The notes beneath the pieces were generated by a model. It was given only the letters and a program-made list of their open reading frames with translations, did no database searches and was not told the origin of the DNA. A stretch of DNA of 64,000 nucleotides from Epiperipatus broadwayi (Eukaryota > Onychophora > Udeonychophora > Euonychophora > Peripatidae). Made by a program: the position numbers and the translations under genes. Within the stretch, counting starts at the first letter, position 1. Every line of letters starts with the position of its first letter. Of the stretch, positions 46,791 through 57,689 are shown piece after piece. The stretch lies in NCBI GenBank assembly GCA_028023455.1, contig JAQFVV010000945.1:1-64000 (forward strand), in the 5' to 3' direction.

Positions 46791-46799
46791 TAGTGTACA

Positions 46800-47100
46800 A
46801 TCATATACAGCATATGATAATACATTGGACTACTTCCATCATATATCATTAAATGTTGAATGTATAGAAAATTTTAAACTTTATTTAAAATTTTCAAATA
46901 CAAACAACTTATTAGCAATACATACAAATAGACAACACAAGTTAGTATTTGTGTGTTATTACTAACAAGTTGCTTGTATTTGAAAAGTTTAAAACTGTCT
47001 ATACGTTCAACATTTAATGATAGATGGTGGAAACAGTCCAACATATTATCACATCTAATATACTATTATCACAAACCTTCAGGAATATACAGCATATGAT
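46800..47100. repeat. Inverted pair of type B SINE tails
   Basis: ACTTCCATCATATATCATTA, then AATGTTGAATGTATAGAAAA (46831-46873) pairs with TTCAACATTTAATGATAGAT and GGTGGAAACAGTCCAACATA (47006-47046). Both flanks have ATACAGCATATGATA. Confidence 0.7.
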
Positions 47101-47295
47101 AGCTCACATTTTGTTGATAAACTTTGCTTAAAATAAAATATGTATTGTTTATTGAACTGCAATCCTTTCAAATTACACACATACACACATCTATATATGT
47201 AATAATATTATAATTCAATATCTGTACTTCTTCAAAGCAATATACTTAATTATATAATTGAATTTTTATAAATACAGTAATCAGATATATTTTAA

Positions 47296-47450
47296 AAATT
47301 TTATCCACTTCGCAGCTTTTGACTATCCTTGTAGTCTTTGTCAACTAACACTTTGAAAGGATAACCTTCCCACAATTCCATGATCTTAACATTTGCTGCC
47401 TGCCTGTTAATTAAGTCATGTTTGTATTTGTATATTAGCATAGCTTCTTT
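47296..47450 (-). CDS. Unrecognised short coding-like frame
   Basis: A minus-strand frame of about 48 codons contains NRQAANVKIMELWEGYPFK, then VLVDKDYKDSQKLRSG and a stop. Amino-acid use is less AT-driven than neighbouring chance frames. Part of it (VKIMELWE) echoes the family X LINE tail (VKIMKLWE), so it could be a related LINE scrap. No splice sites or start evidence. Confidence 0.3.
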
Positions 47451-47919
47451 TTTTTATTATTATCATTGTTTTAATTTGCAATATTTTAACATTGTTGTAA
47501 TTGAAGTTAGAACCATAAATACATGAATTATTATGGTCGGGAAAAACGGATGCTGAGACATTATTATCTACTTTGCAATTCTGATTCGATTTCTGAACTC
47601 TTTTTAACAATAGCAAGTGCTCTTTAGTTATTTTTTCCAATGTACATACACACACACACATATATATATATATATAACACAGATGCTTTTTTATATATAG
47701 TTTTCATATATAAATTAAGATTATAGAACAAACAATTTAAAAATAATAATTAATAATAAATTGGGGAGAACACATTTACTTATATTTTACTAAGTATATA
47801 TTTATTCATGCATTCACTGAAGCAATAAAAATAAGGAGGAAAAAACTAACAACTGTATTTTCCTGAATGTTTGTGATGAAAGTATTTAGTTGTATTTATA
47901 TGTTGGACTATTTCAAATC

Positions 47920-48620
47920 TTATTATCCTGTCTACCATGTTTGGCAGCCATTTTTTAAATTATATTGTTTTAGGAGCCTGTAAGTATTTGTTAATGTTTT
48001 TTTTTTTAATTTTATTTTATCAAATATGATGCTTAGATTTAAAAAAATAATAAATTGATTATAAATTTCCTCCAGAAGGTTTATTTCAATTTTTTATTTA
48101 TATTATAATGTGTAAATGCTAACACCCTCTGAACATTGCCATAGTTTAATCACATTCAGCACCTTTATTTTTGTCACTACTATTTTGGGAAAATGATGAA
48201 AGATTGAGATCTTAATTGCTAGACAAGCATGCAGTAAAATATTTCCAAAGGTTCAGGATCCTCCCTCCAGAAAAGTATGTTTCAATGGATACAATATGAA
48301 CTCAATGTTTATTATGTTTTTTACTTTTATATTAATTTGATGAAGCCTATGGTAATGGGCACAATATGATCATTTATATTTTCTTTTTTATATATACATT
48401 AATAAGTTCACTTAATACAAAAAAACAATAATAAAGTGGAAATACTATAATTCATTTTTGCAAAATTTTTTTTTAAATATAATGCTAATAAAAACTGTAA
48501 ATATAAAATACAATCCAATCCCTTCTTGTCAGCCATTTTGTTTTAAGTATTTATTGTAGGCCCCTGAAACTGTATAGATAAAAATGGCTTCCCAGCTTGG
48601 TAGACAGGATGATACATATG
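47920..48620. repeat. Inverted-repeat pair, possible TIR element
   Basis: ATCCTGTCTACCATG and GGCAGCCATTTT (47927-47955) match in inverted form AAAATGGCTTCCCAG and GGTAGACAGGAT (48580-48610), with further similarity inward (GGAGCCTGTAAGTA). The enclosed ~600 bp are AT-rich with no transposase. Confidence 0.5.
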
Positions 48621-48760
48621 CACCATTTGCTGTTTCACTGTAAGTACATTTTTCTTTAAAGAATACATTAAAATATTGGATCCAATTAACTATTTCTAAG
48701 GGTACTAAAAATGAATTTTCCCCAGCAGAACATTGTTGGTACTGAATCATGTGATTAATA

Positions 48761-49140
48761 TGTTAATTCAGTAGATCTCAACCTTTCAGTATTCAGAATA
48801 CAACTTTCTGGACCAGCTTTAATTGCATTTTCCTTCCAGTAATAATTGGAATACTAAATAATTATTAATGAAATACCTTTTGTATTACTTATATTTATTT
48901 ATTTTTTCTCATGTGTCATAGCATCAGCTGGGAAGTGAACCCACTAACCCCAGACAACTTCTTGTAAAGCAGCTGTCGCTAACCTCTCGACCACTAATGC
49001 TTGATATATTTATTTTTATATTAACAGAATGTATCTTTTCTTATTTTGTTTCAATAATTAGTTGCTTTTTTTGTCTATTTTTCATGTTGTTACATCCTAG
49101 GGAGTGCCTCCCCCACAAGTTGAGAATCATTGGGTTAATT
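48761..49140. mobile_element. hAT-type MITE with 8-bp target duplication, carrying a SINE
   Basis: The left end CAGTAGATCTCAACCTTTC (from 48769) and the inverted right end CAATGATTCTCAACTTGTG (to 49132) fit hAT ends of the CAGTGGTTCTCAACCT type. Flanks TGTTAATT (48761-48768) and GGTTAATT (49133-49140) differ at one position. A type A SINE (48903-49003) is inserted inside, so the MITE is older than the SINE. Confidence 0.8.
48903..49003 (-). repeat. tRNA-derived SINE, type A, copy 4
   Basis: Reverse complement: AGTGGTCGAGAGGTTAGCG (A-box region), GTGGGTTCACTTCCCAG (B-box), GATGCTATGACACATGAG. Confidence 0.8.
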
Positions 49141-49374
49141 AATTGATTTAAAAATTTCATAAACACGAAGGTTATTTAATTTAAAAATTTCATGAACGAT
49201 GAGATTAGCTGTTAATTAGCTTGGAATATAAAGTAAGTTCTGGTTAAAAAACAAGTTTAGTATTTTGTTTACATTATATTCAAAGTAGCTAATATTAATT
49301 AACTCAGTTAATTAATCCTGGGTCTTAAAATAAAGTCTGTTTACAAGAAGAAAAAAAAAACTTTACAATGATAA

Positions 49375-49525
49375 GTAATAATTATAAATTTATTAAACGC
49401 ACATTGATTACTTAAGTAATATTTACTGAGGCTATAACCTCGATAATATGCGTGTAAAAATGCGATAGTAGGGACCTCTACAGGTGTTTTAACCACAAGC
49501 TTACGCGTAAATAATGATAAGCAAT
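49375..49525 (+). repeat. Dispersed repeat shared with 53.2 and 53.5 kb
   Basis: AGTAATATTTACTGAGGCTA, GATAGTAGGGACCTCTACAG and ACCACAAGCTTA recur at 53180-53275, and GCACATTGATTACTTAAGTA recurs near 53502. Confidence 0.6.
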
Positions 49526-50092
49526 TTAAATTTAGAATTCAAATTTCACTTCAGAATAAAAGAAAATATAAATAAATTAGCATTTTTTTTTTAAAATCAA
49601 ATTTCATAAACAAATAGAGGGATTTGAACTTAGGATTTTCAGCCTATATTAACTCTCCACTCCATCTCAAACAACCAATACACATGATCACACAGATGTG
49701 GAAAAGATGAATGATCCCCAATATAAATATTTCTTGCAGAACCATCATTCATCAATTCAACCAGATAATAATCTTCCACACATATATATTCAATCAGTGC
49801 TTAATCTGCAATTGGCAGGCTTCAATCTTTCTTATCTCACCAACAATTCAACTGTCCATTTCATTGAAAAATCAATGATGGAACACTCTATCTCTTTCCT
49901 ATTAGTGAACATCTCAATGAGTATGATTACAATATGATATCCACCAAGGGCTTTGAGTGTTCCACCCTTGATTTTTCATTGAAATAGATAGTAACTAGTT
50001 AGACGAGTAAGGAGTTTGAAGCCTGTTCATTGAAATGTAAGGAATTGCTATCTTAAAATAAACTGAGCACTGATTGTATATATGTGTAGGAG

Positions 50093-50155
50093 ATTGTGAC
50101 CTGGGCAGACTGATGAGTGCCAGTCCTGCATGAAATATGTATAATGGGGGTCATC
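50093..50155 (+). ncRNA. Family B hammerhead-like motif
   Basis: CTGATGA (50110-50116), stem II GTGC...GCAT, GAAA (50132-50135), stem III folding ATA/TAT, then AUA as the NUH site. Outer stem I TGACC pairs with GGTCA. Inner stem I is degraded (CAGA against ATGG). Cleavage is doubtful. Confidence 0.5.
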
Positions 50156-50995
50156 TATCTTTTTTGCATGTATGTGGTTATGTGTGTCAGTTTCTGCATG
50201 AAATATTTATATTGGGGATCATCAATCTTTTTCGCATGTATGTCATTATGTGTGTCAGTTTCTGCATGAAATATGTATATTGGGGATCATCTATCTTTTT
50301 TGCATGTATGTGGTTATGTGTGTCAGTTTCTGCATGAAATATGTATATTGGGGATCATTATCTTTTTCGCATGTATGTGGTTATGTGTGTCAATATGTAT
50401 ATTGGGGATCATCTATCTTTTTTGCATGTATGTGATTATGTGTGTCATTTTCTGCATGAAATATGTATATTGGGGATCATCTATCTTTTTCACATGTATG
50501 TAGTTATGTGTGTCAGTTTCTGCATGAAATATGGTATATTGGGAATCATCTTTTTTTTTGCATGTATGTGGTTATGTGTGTTAGTTTCTGCATGAAATAT
50601 GTATATTGGGGATCATCTATATTTTTTGCATGTATGTGGTTATGTGTGTCAGTTTCTGCATGAAATGTGTATATTGGGGATCATCTATCTTTTTCACATG
50701 TATGTGGTTATGTGTGTCAGTTTCTGCATGAAATATGTATATTGGGGATCATCTATCTTTTTCACATGTATGTGGTTATGTGTGTCAGTTTCTGCATGAA
50801 ATATGTATATTGGGGATCATTATCTTTTTCGCATGTATGTGGTTATGTGTGTCAGTTTCTGCATGAAATATGTATATTGGGAATCATCTATCTTTTTCAC
50901 ATGTATGTGGTTATGTGTGTCAGTTTCTGCATGAAATATGTATATTGGGTATCATATATCTTTTTCACATGTATGTAGTTATGTGTGTCAGTTGT
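50143..50995 (+). repeat. 68-bp tandem array derived from half a hammerhead
   Basis: About 13 units. The landmark TTTCTGCATGAAA falls at 50191, 50259, 50327 and onward in 68-bp steps, with one shortened unit near 50395. Each unit carries GCATGAAATATGTATATTGG and GGATCATC, the 3' half of the family B ribozyme (GAAA, stem III, cleavage site, stem I 3' strand), but not CTGATGA. Overlapping open frames are products of the repeat. Confidence 0.92.
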
Positions 50996-51059
50996 TTGAG
51001 ACAGAGTGGAGGATGAAAAAATAATGAAAATCCTAAGTTCAAACCCCTCTATTTACTAT

Positions 51060-51900
51060 AGTAAAGATTCAGCATACTGAATGAATAGGTTAATTAAACT
51101 TCATAAACTTTTATGAATTGAAAAAAATATAAATTCCATTTATATTATGATTATTCAGATATGCAATTCATTATTATGCATATTTATTAATCAATTTAAT
51201 TATCAATGATGACGGAATGTGACCACCACCATCAGATACCATATATATCATATCAAATGTCTAAATCTAAAGTATTCCATATAACAAACTAAACACACCA
51301 ATATCAAATTAGATATTTTGCAAAAGATAAATAATACATCCAGTGTTCTAAAGCAGATTTTTCAAATGAAAAGTAACCCAAATACAAAGGGTAATATATA
51401 TTTGCTCTCTGTTTGTTTTATGTTTCATTTGAATAGCTTAACTGGGCAGAGAAATTATCAGTAGTGGACATATAATTTAGTTTTAGCTAGTCATTTAATC
51501 ATGAATTGGATATGATCATATCGCATATGCAAATAGTTTAAATATATTCAGGTAAGATTTAACATCCTATTTTTCATCTTTAAATAAAGATACTTTTTAT
51601 AATTTATATATGCATAACCTATATTTATAAAACAACGATGTGTGAAAATAGTATTAAGATCACTCGCAAGCCAGATCCCAAAAGAATCATTTAAATACCC
51701 TCATGAATAAAAGATAGTTATACCACCTTTTATAAAATCAATGCTAATATATTTTACTGATTGGCAGTGATAGAAATGGTATTCGTTATTTGCAAGTATA
51801 TTTAAATGATTTTTTGATAATTTGCCTTGCAAATTAAAAATCACTTATTTGCATGAGAATGATCAACATGGACAGAAACTTAGATATTCATACTTCTGTA
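51060..51900. other. AT-rich DNA, nothing assigned
   Basis: No gene or clear repeat recognised. Confidence 0.5.
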
Positions 51901-52180
51901 ATGCTACACACCTATTATTAATTGAGAATTAACGAGGATATTTGGTTAGGGATAATCTCTGGCTTAAGGAATGATTAACAATATACATTAATATAATTCT
52001 ATAAAGTAGTTTGTGACAAAGTTGCGAGTTCAGAAAGTTTGACACTCATAATCCAACTAAAGTAAATTGCTATGTATAAAATCCTAAACATATGATGAAA
52101 ATATGTATAAGAGGCCAACTGATGAGTGCTGATTCAGCATGAAATGTGCATCTTTAGGATCATTTACTTTTTTCATGCAT
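51900..52180 (+). repeat. Family B body plus hammerhead-like motif
   Basis: The body (GACAAAGTTGCGAG, AAAGTTTGACACTCAT) parallels 62010-62040. HHR: CTGATGA (52119-52125), perfect stem II GTGCTG-ATT-CAGCAT (52126-52140, one G-T pair), GAAA (52141-52144), stem III ATGTGCAT (52144-52151) and AUC ending 52152. Stem I has lost its outer 5' strand, so folding is compromised. Confidence 0.65.
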
Positions 52181-52283
52181 TTCAGTAAATTGTGATGAAA
52201 TAGAAGTTTGAAATATAATATTATATATATTATTAATGTAAAAAGCTTTCCTGATAAATGCCAGAAAAAAAAGCATTTAAAAT

Positions 52284-52345
52284 TTCTATCTAGAATTATC
52301 CCTATCCCCAAACTGGTTTCGAGCTGATGGCTCTCCTCAATAAAA
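52284..52345 (-). ncRNA. Hammerhead-like motif, one core change
   Basis: On the minus strand TTGAGGA (52340-52334; C3 changed to U), perfect stem II GAGC-CATCA-GCTC (52333-52321), GAAA, stem III ACCAGT, GUU site, TGGGGATAGGG. C3 is an invariant catalytic-core position, so it should be inactive. Sequence style matches the 21.8-kb ribozyme. Confidence 0.6.
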
Positions 52346-52349
52346 ATAC

Positions 52350-53170
52350 AATATGAGCTATGTGTATCTTACTCACTTGAAAAAAAAAGAATTGGGTGTT
52401 TCAAAAATGCATCAAGAATGTGCGAGGTTGGTCTGATCTCAGATCTGATGGATGATTGTGATATACTTAGCTAAGATGAAAGATGCATTAAGGTAAGAAT
52501 AAAATTGGAACCTTATATATAAATTCCTATTTTATCTGTTCTCTGACTGGTGAATGGATGTTTGTCCATAAGGATGTCACATGTTAAATTCACAAACAAT
52601 AAAAAAAAATGTGTTTGTCCATAAGTAACACTGTCAAAGTCATAATTGAAAATTAAAAAAAAACTTTAAATATGTTTTTAAATAAATAATTATACCTAAG
52701 TAAACCATAATTTATATTATGAGCATTCTATGTGAAGAAAGTAATGTCATCCTTTATATTTAATAATCCGTAACTTTTTTTATGATGAATATTTTATGCA
52801 AAGGAAGTAATTCCACCATTAATAACCATATTTTTTTACAAAGCAGCTGTCCATAATGCTGTCAAATTCTCATATCAAATACAACAGTTATATTTTAAAA
52901 ATTTAAATATAAACTTATCTTTTATTAATACCCTGCCGGGTACATTTCTGAAGTGTACCAAACAGGCCGGGTTCTTCCAAATATTTTCTATTTCAATTTT
53001 TCAATTGTGAATTTCTCACATTTATTGATATAATATTAAAATATTTTGTTTAATTTGCATTAAATCTTAATAAAAATTTGTTCAAGTGCCCATTAACAAA
53101 AAACAATGGCCTTTGCAAGGTTGGGTACATCTGGTATATATATATAATTTTCATATAGTTTTTAAATTCT
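52350..53170. other. AT-rich DNA with a small hairpin
   Basis: A GC-richer imperfect hairpin at 52933-52975 includes GGGTACA...TGTACC. Function unknown. No gene recognised. Confidence 0.4.
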
Positions 53171-53615
53171 AATGTTTTAATATTTACTAAGGCTGTAACC
53201 TCAAGAATGTGTGTGTAAAAATGTGATAGTAGGGACCTCTACAGGTCTTAACCACAAGCTTATGCTTTGGTAGAAAAGAGGGGACCCCTCCCCACTTCAA
53301 TCTACTTTCTGTATAAATAGGTGAAGCTGAAGCGGTTAGATATGAAAGCATGAAGCTATTGAATACTTCATTAATTAAGTCCACATTTCTCAGTACACAT
53401 TAATACTCACAAAATCTTTCGATTTACAATGAGTCAATGGAAAGATCTTATAGTTAGAAATCTATTACAATAATTTAAAGTTGTAATTATAAATTTATTT
53501 AAATGCACATTGATTACGTAAGTAATATTTACTAAGGCCATGAATATTGCAAATATTTTCAAAATTTTATTTTAAATAAATTTTTGGCAAATATTAATAA
53601 CAACAAACTGATTAC

Positions 53616-53728
53616 CTCTATATTTGCTTTATGGTATAATTTGTTCTGAAGTTCTTCAGCATCAGCATAGGAAAGTTTGTGCTTGTTTTTGTATAATTCA
53701 TCAGGAAGACATATAAGTGCCATAAAAC
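53616..53728 (-). CDS. Internal exon of a host gene, aminotransferase class V-like
   Basis: On the minus strand, an acceptor (ATATATATTATAG) precedes and a donor (GAG|GTAATC) follows a 113-nt segment with one open frame. After two bases of a split codon it reads FMALICLPDELYKNKHKLSY, then ADAEELQNKLYHKANIE, 37 codons, in phase at the donor. The plus strand over it has stops. Codon use is unlike the chance frames around it, and no repeat copy was seen. The order (f-M-a-x-i-x-L-P, then d-A-x-x-L-q-x-x-L-Y, then I-E) recalls the C-terminal small domain of PLP-dependent isopenicillin-N-epimerase-like class V aminotransferases, where I-E-V follows. The exon call is stronger than the family call. 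Neighbouring exons were not found. Confidence 0.6.
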
Positions 53729-53734
53729 CTATAA

Positions 53735-54840
53735 TATATATATATATTCAATATTATATAGTTGATAAAGACTACATGGAATATAGACGAAAGTAGTTCT
53801 AGTAAAATAAGTTAAATTTATATGAATATAAATTTGAATATTACATATATTTTGCAAAGGATACAGACATCAAACTTAATTTATTACATATACAAATATA
53901 TTGCTGTAAATTAATATTAATCATTATATTTACAGGGAAATTAATAAACTATGAAATGACAGAAAATAAAAACATCATTTTCCCTATTGCAGTGTCAGCC
54001 TTTAGGTCTTGCAACCCATGGGACATGATCCAATCTCATGAATTCTGGCAGACATATTTTTTACATTAGCTACTGTCACAAAAAAGATTCAAATTTATAT
54101 TAAATGTTCTACCCCCCTCCCAATAATTTGGTATTAAATACATGATATAACAATCAATACATGCCTTTGACTAGTGGAAATATAGCACATCCATCCACAT
54201 GCCAATGCCTTAGAGTTTGAATCTGGGCTAGAGAAATTTTTTCCAAACCCTCAGGCAAATCTACTAACTTTTGATCAGCAAATGGATCTCTGCCAATTTT
54301 ATACCTGACCCATAGGCAAATCTACCAACCTTTGATCAGTAAATGTATATCTGTCAGTTTTATACCTGACCCACAGGCAAACCTATTAATCTTTGATCAG
54401 TAAATGGATCTCTGTCAATTTTTAGCTAGACAATAAAACAAAACATGGGAAACATTTAAATATTTATTACTATATGTAGGAAGCTTTCTAGGCACGGCCT
54501 GATTCTTCATTATTTCTTTATGGGGGGAGGGTATTGAAGAAGTTTTTGCAATTGTACTGTAACTGCTAGTATCTATTAGAACAATATTTCATCAGAATCA
54601 CATATAGTCATAGCTAAACTGGAATGAATTTAATATCATAGAAATTCTAATATCGGCTGTATTTTGTTTCAAATCCTCTAGCATAGATTTTACACCACAA
54701 GTTTGAGACTTCTCATGCTTTAAAACATCAACAATAATTCACTTGATGACCATATGTAATATAAAAAATATATATGCAGTGCTACATGTACATATGTAAT
54801 GTTTAGGGGATAAACATCAATGCAACTGTTATTATAGATA
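53735..54840. other. AT-rich DNA with a short tandem repeat
   Basis: At 54245-54425 a 60-61-bp unit (CTTTTGATCAGCAAATGGAT, then ATACCTGACCCA) is repeated about three times. At 53989 CAGTGTCAGCCTTTAGG and CTTGCAACCCATGGG look like a hAT-type end, without a partner found. Confidence 0.5.
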
Positions 54841-54844
54841 ATTA

Positions 54845-54998
54845 AAGTGACCTCTAGCGATACCACAAGACAATAATTTCATCAGTAAAAGTGTGATATC
54901 TTTTTTTTTTTTCATATGTCATAGCATATGAAAAAAAAAAAGAGGTTATCACACTTTTGCTGATAAAATTATTGTCTTGTGGTATCACTAGAGGTACC
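54845..54998. repeat. Near-perfect hairpin
   Basis: ACCACAAGACAATAATTTCA and AGTGTGATA on the left pair with TATCACACTTTTGC and ATTATTGTCTTGTGGT on the right, around a loop with mirrored T- and A-runs and CATATG on each side of the loop. Expected to form a long stem if transcribed. Confidence 0.85.
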
Positions 54999-55049
54999 AT
55001 GCCTTCTTTATACATATACAGATGACTTTCTGAAATACTTAGGCTAAAA

Positions 55050-55740
55050 GAAAATGTTTGTATCAATTTCTCATTGCTTCAGATGTTCTTCTCTCTATAC
55101 AAAGGATGGATGGTGTAATACAGTACTGCTCTTTTACCAATAAAATTATTGTCTTGTGCTACGGCTATAGGGCATTTCAATTATCCATATTAACAGACGT
55201 ATTGATACTTAATCTGAAAACATTACATATATACTTCACCATTTGAATCATTGCTGACAGAAGTTAAAAATAAAAAAAAATCTCAGATTTGTCAATTGAA
55301 AATATCAATCAATTTAAATTGTTTAAAAATAAGCTTTGTGAGTGATGTAAAAAATAACTCCTTCTTGTCTAAGTGTTTCAAATATTTCTCTAAATATATA
55401 AAAAAGATAGATGGTATCACTCTTTTACCAATAAAATTAATATCTTATGCTACGACTAGAGGGCATTTTAATCTTAAAGGATCATTTATATATTTTGAAC
55501 TTTTCATATTATATATTACAAATGAGAATCCTCTGAATCATTGTTGAGAATGTTTACAATGAAAGAAATCTTAGACTTGTTAATTAAAAAAATTTCAATC
55601 CTTCTTGCCTAAATGTTTCAGACATTTTTCTCTATATATTATAAAGGCTGCAATGCAAAATATAGTATCATTCTTTACCAATAAAATTATAGCCTTACAC
55701 AAGGGCTGGAGGACCTTTCAATCATCCATAAAAACAGTTG
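55050..55740 (+). repeat. Long-period tandem repeat, about 250-290 bp
   Basis: TTTACCAATAAAATTATTGT, then CTACGGCTATAGGGCATTTC and its variants recur near 55135, 55426 and 55678, with shared TTTCAGAT...TTTCTCTATA upstream. The motif also resembles the arms of the hairpin at 54.85-55.0 kb. Confidence 0.6.
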
Positions 55741-56044
55741 CATTAAGATTTAATTTCAAATTATTACATTTAGCACTGTAATATTTTACACTTCCATTAT
55801 TTGAACCATACATCATGTATAACAGCTCATATTTTGTTATTAAGCTTTGTTTATAATAGTATATGTATTTTTTATTTACTTGCAAATGTATAGTACTTTT
55901 TAGCATGTACGCATATCTAACGCAAGTGCTTTTTTCTGTGTAGAGTAAATAAAATTTAAAAATAAATAAAAACATAGTTAATAATCAATTAAAGGAGTAC
56001 ATTTGCATATATATTTTACTGTATTTATCTGAAGGTTTGTGATG

Positions 56045-56300
56045 ATGGTATTTAGATGTGATAATATGTTGGACTATTTACATCATCCACCATTAAATGT
56101 TGGATGGCTAGAAAACTTTAAATGTAAACAACTGTCACACATTAGTATATTACACAATATTATGAATGGTATTACTCTCCCTTCTTCTTCAGGTGTTGCT
56201 GGCCTGACCAGTGACAATGATAGCACAGGGGTCAAACTTAGACCTTTAAATTCTTGAATATCAAATTTTAAGGCAATGTTCTAACCAACTGAAATATTCA
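56045..56300 (-). repeat. tRNA-like SINE, type B, minus copy
   Basis: Order as in the 23.9-kb copy: GTTGGACTATTTACATCATC, TAGAAAACTTTAAATG, CAGGTGTTGCTGGCCTGACC, then CAAACTTAGACCTTT (B-box side) and CTAACCAACTGA (A-box side). Confidence 0.65.
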
Positions 56301-56445
56301 TATATATTTCTTATAACAACTCCCATCATATACACTTTAATTATTTTCCTGACAGTTTTGACTGCCCAGCAATCTTCATCAGAACATTAAAGTGTATATG
56401 AGGGGAGTTGTTATAAAAAATATATATGAATATATGAAAAAATGC
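56299..56445. repeat. Foldback, family C, with hammerhead-like core
   Basis: ATATATTTCTTATAACAACT and CATATACACTTTAA (left) face TTAAAGTGTATATGAGG and AGTTGTTATAAAAAATATAT (right). The minus strand of the loop reads CTGATGA, GATTGC-TGG-GCAGTC, then AAAACTGTCAGG. GAAA is changed to AAAA. Confidence 0.7.
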
Positions 56446-56495
56446 AAAGAAAGTAAAGGAGAAGAATAAGAGTATTCAACTGAAATATTCTGTCA

Positions 56496-56785
56496 ATATC
56501 TCAGTTGGTTAAAGCATTGCCTTAAATTTGATATTCAAGAATATTAAAGGTCTAAGTTTGACATCTATGCTAGCATTGTCCACTGGTCAGACCAGCGATA
56601 CCTAGACAAAAGCAGAGAATGATACCCCTCAAAACAATATGTAATCTACTGACCTAGGCCATTTATTAATCTGTGTTAGATACTAACTTGTGTGTTATTA
56701 TTAACTGTTGTTTGTATTTAAAGTTTTCTAGACATTCATCATTTAATGATCGATGATGGAAATAGTTCAACATATTTATTGTATG
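56496..56785 (+). repeat. tRNA-like SINE, type B, plus copy
   Basis: TCTCAGTTGGTTAAAGCATT (A-box) and GGTCTAAGTTTGACATC (B-box like), then CTGGTCAGACCAGCGATACC and a tail with TGTTTGTATTTAAAGTTTTC. It forms an inverted pair with the copy at 56045-56300 around the family C foldback. Confidence 0.7.
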
Positions 56786-56904
56786 TGTGCTTTCTTATTC
56801 ATATTTACCAAAAAAAGAAAAACTATAAAATGAAAGAACTTATTGTACAGTAGTTTTATTTTCTTAAATAAAATGAATAGCAATGTCTCAGGCTTTCATC
56901 TCAC

Positions 56905-57073
56905 ATAAATATGTTCTAGATAATAGCCTCCTTCTTCAATAATTATTCTTCCATTATAAAAATCTAATAGCAGTTTCATTAATAGTAGACTTTGGCCTTT
57001 ATATATGTTTTGATTGTCCCTATCAGAACTTGAATTTAAATGAGAGTCCCAATTCTTAGTGAAACTTTTCAAG
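56905..57073 (-). CDS. Weak candidate exon
   Basis: A minus-strand frame of about 56 codons is open up to a donor-like TAT|GTGAGA and includes KGQSLLLMKLLLDFYNGR, then IIIEEGGYYLEHIY. No strong acceptor was found (AAATTAAAG at best). No family recognised. It lies 3 kb upstream of the 53.6-kb exon on the same strand, but the phases do not join directly. Confidence 0.22.
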
Positions 57074-57384
57074 CTTTAATTTTTCTGATGCAATATAAGA
57101 ATGCTTTTCAGTTCATTTTTTCTGCCACTTTTAAATCAATAACTTTCATTTTATCACTTAAGAAAAACACAAATTCTTTTAAATTTAGTCAAACATTTAG
57201 CTTTAGACATTAAAAAATTTCTTTATATAAAACACTATACCACATTCAAATTTGGAAAAAACAAAAAAGGCCAAAAATAACATTGCACACCTTCAGTGCA
57301 AAAAGGAAGATGCATCATTAATATACATATGACTGCTTATAAAACTCTGAAATAAAAAATAACTTCTCATAAAGCAGCGCTATC

Positions 57385-57600
57385 TAGTGCAAGCCTTTGT
57401 AATCAATAGATGCAGGAAGATTTGTGTAAAAAATCTCTATCCAGTGCCTATTCATCCAACATCAAAGAAACTAATCTGGGAATGTTGGATGAGTAGGCAC
57501 TAGCTGAGGATTTTATACACAAACCTTTCTGCATCCACTGATTATGAAGGCTTGCACTAGTTGGCGTTACTGTATGGAGAGTTAGTCACTCTTATTATAG
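57385..57600. repeat. Foldback, family A, ribozyme core lost
   Basis: TGCAAGCCTTTGTAATCAAT and CAGTGCCTATTCATCCAACA pair with TGTTGGATGAGTAGGCACTA and TGATTATGAAGGCTTGCA. At the junction only GAAACTAATCTGGGAATGTT remains of the HHR. Confidence 0.75.
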
Positions 57601-57689
57601 TTTTTCATATACTTGGTGATTACCCCTTTATGGAATTTAGGAAAGCTGGCAAAAGTTAATGATGGCTTAAGTGTTGGTTAATGAGTAAT

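Larger units (their letters stand above)
49607..51055. repeat. Family B foldback with TIRs, right arm expanded
   Basis: The left end (AATAGAGGGATTTGAACTTA) matches the inverted right end (TTCAAACCCCTCTATTTA, to about 51050). Inside, AATCAGTGCT...GGCAGGCTTC and AACACTC face their inverted partners at 49940-50080. The left arm has a decayed minus HHR (49695-49775). The right arm has a plus HHR (50093-50155) whose 3' half then expanded into the 68-bp array. Confidence 0.8.

Noticed and set aside
48583-48646. Exon-like segment with acceptor TTCCCAG and donor GTAAGT
   Set aside because: An inverted copy lies at 47.93 kb, so it belongs to a repeat end.
50137-50978. Six overlapping frames with MYIGDHLSF/CILGII repeats
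   Set aside because: Products of the 68-bp array; 68 is not a multiple of three, so the frame cycles with each unit.
52933-52975. GC-richer hairpin with a plausible short peptide
   Set aside because: Imperfect hairpin, possibly a transposon end; no core motif of a known RNA.
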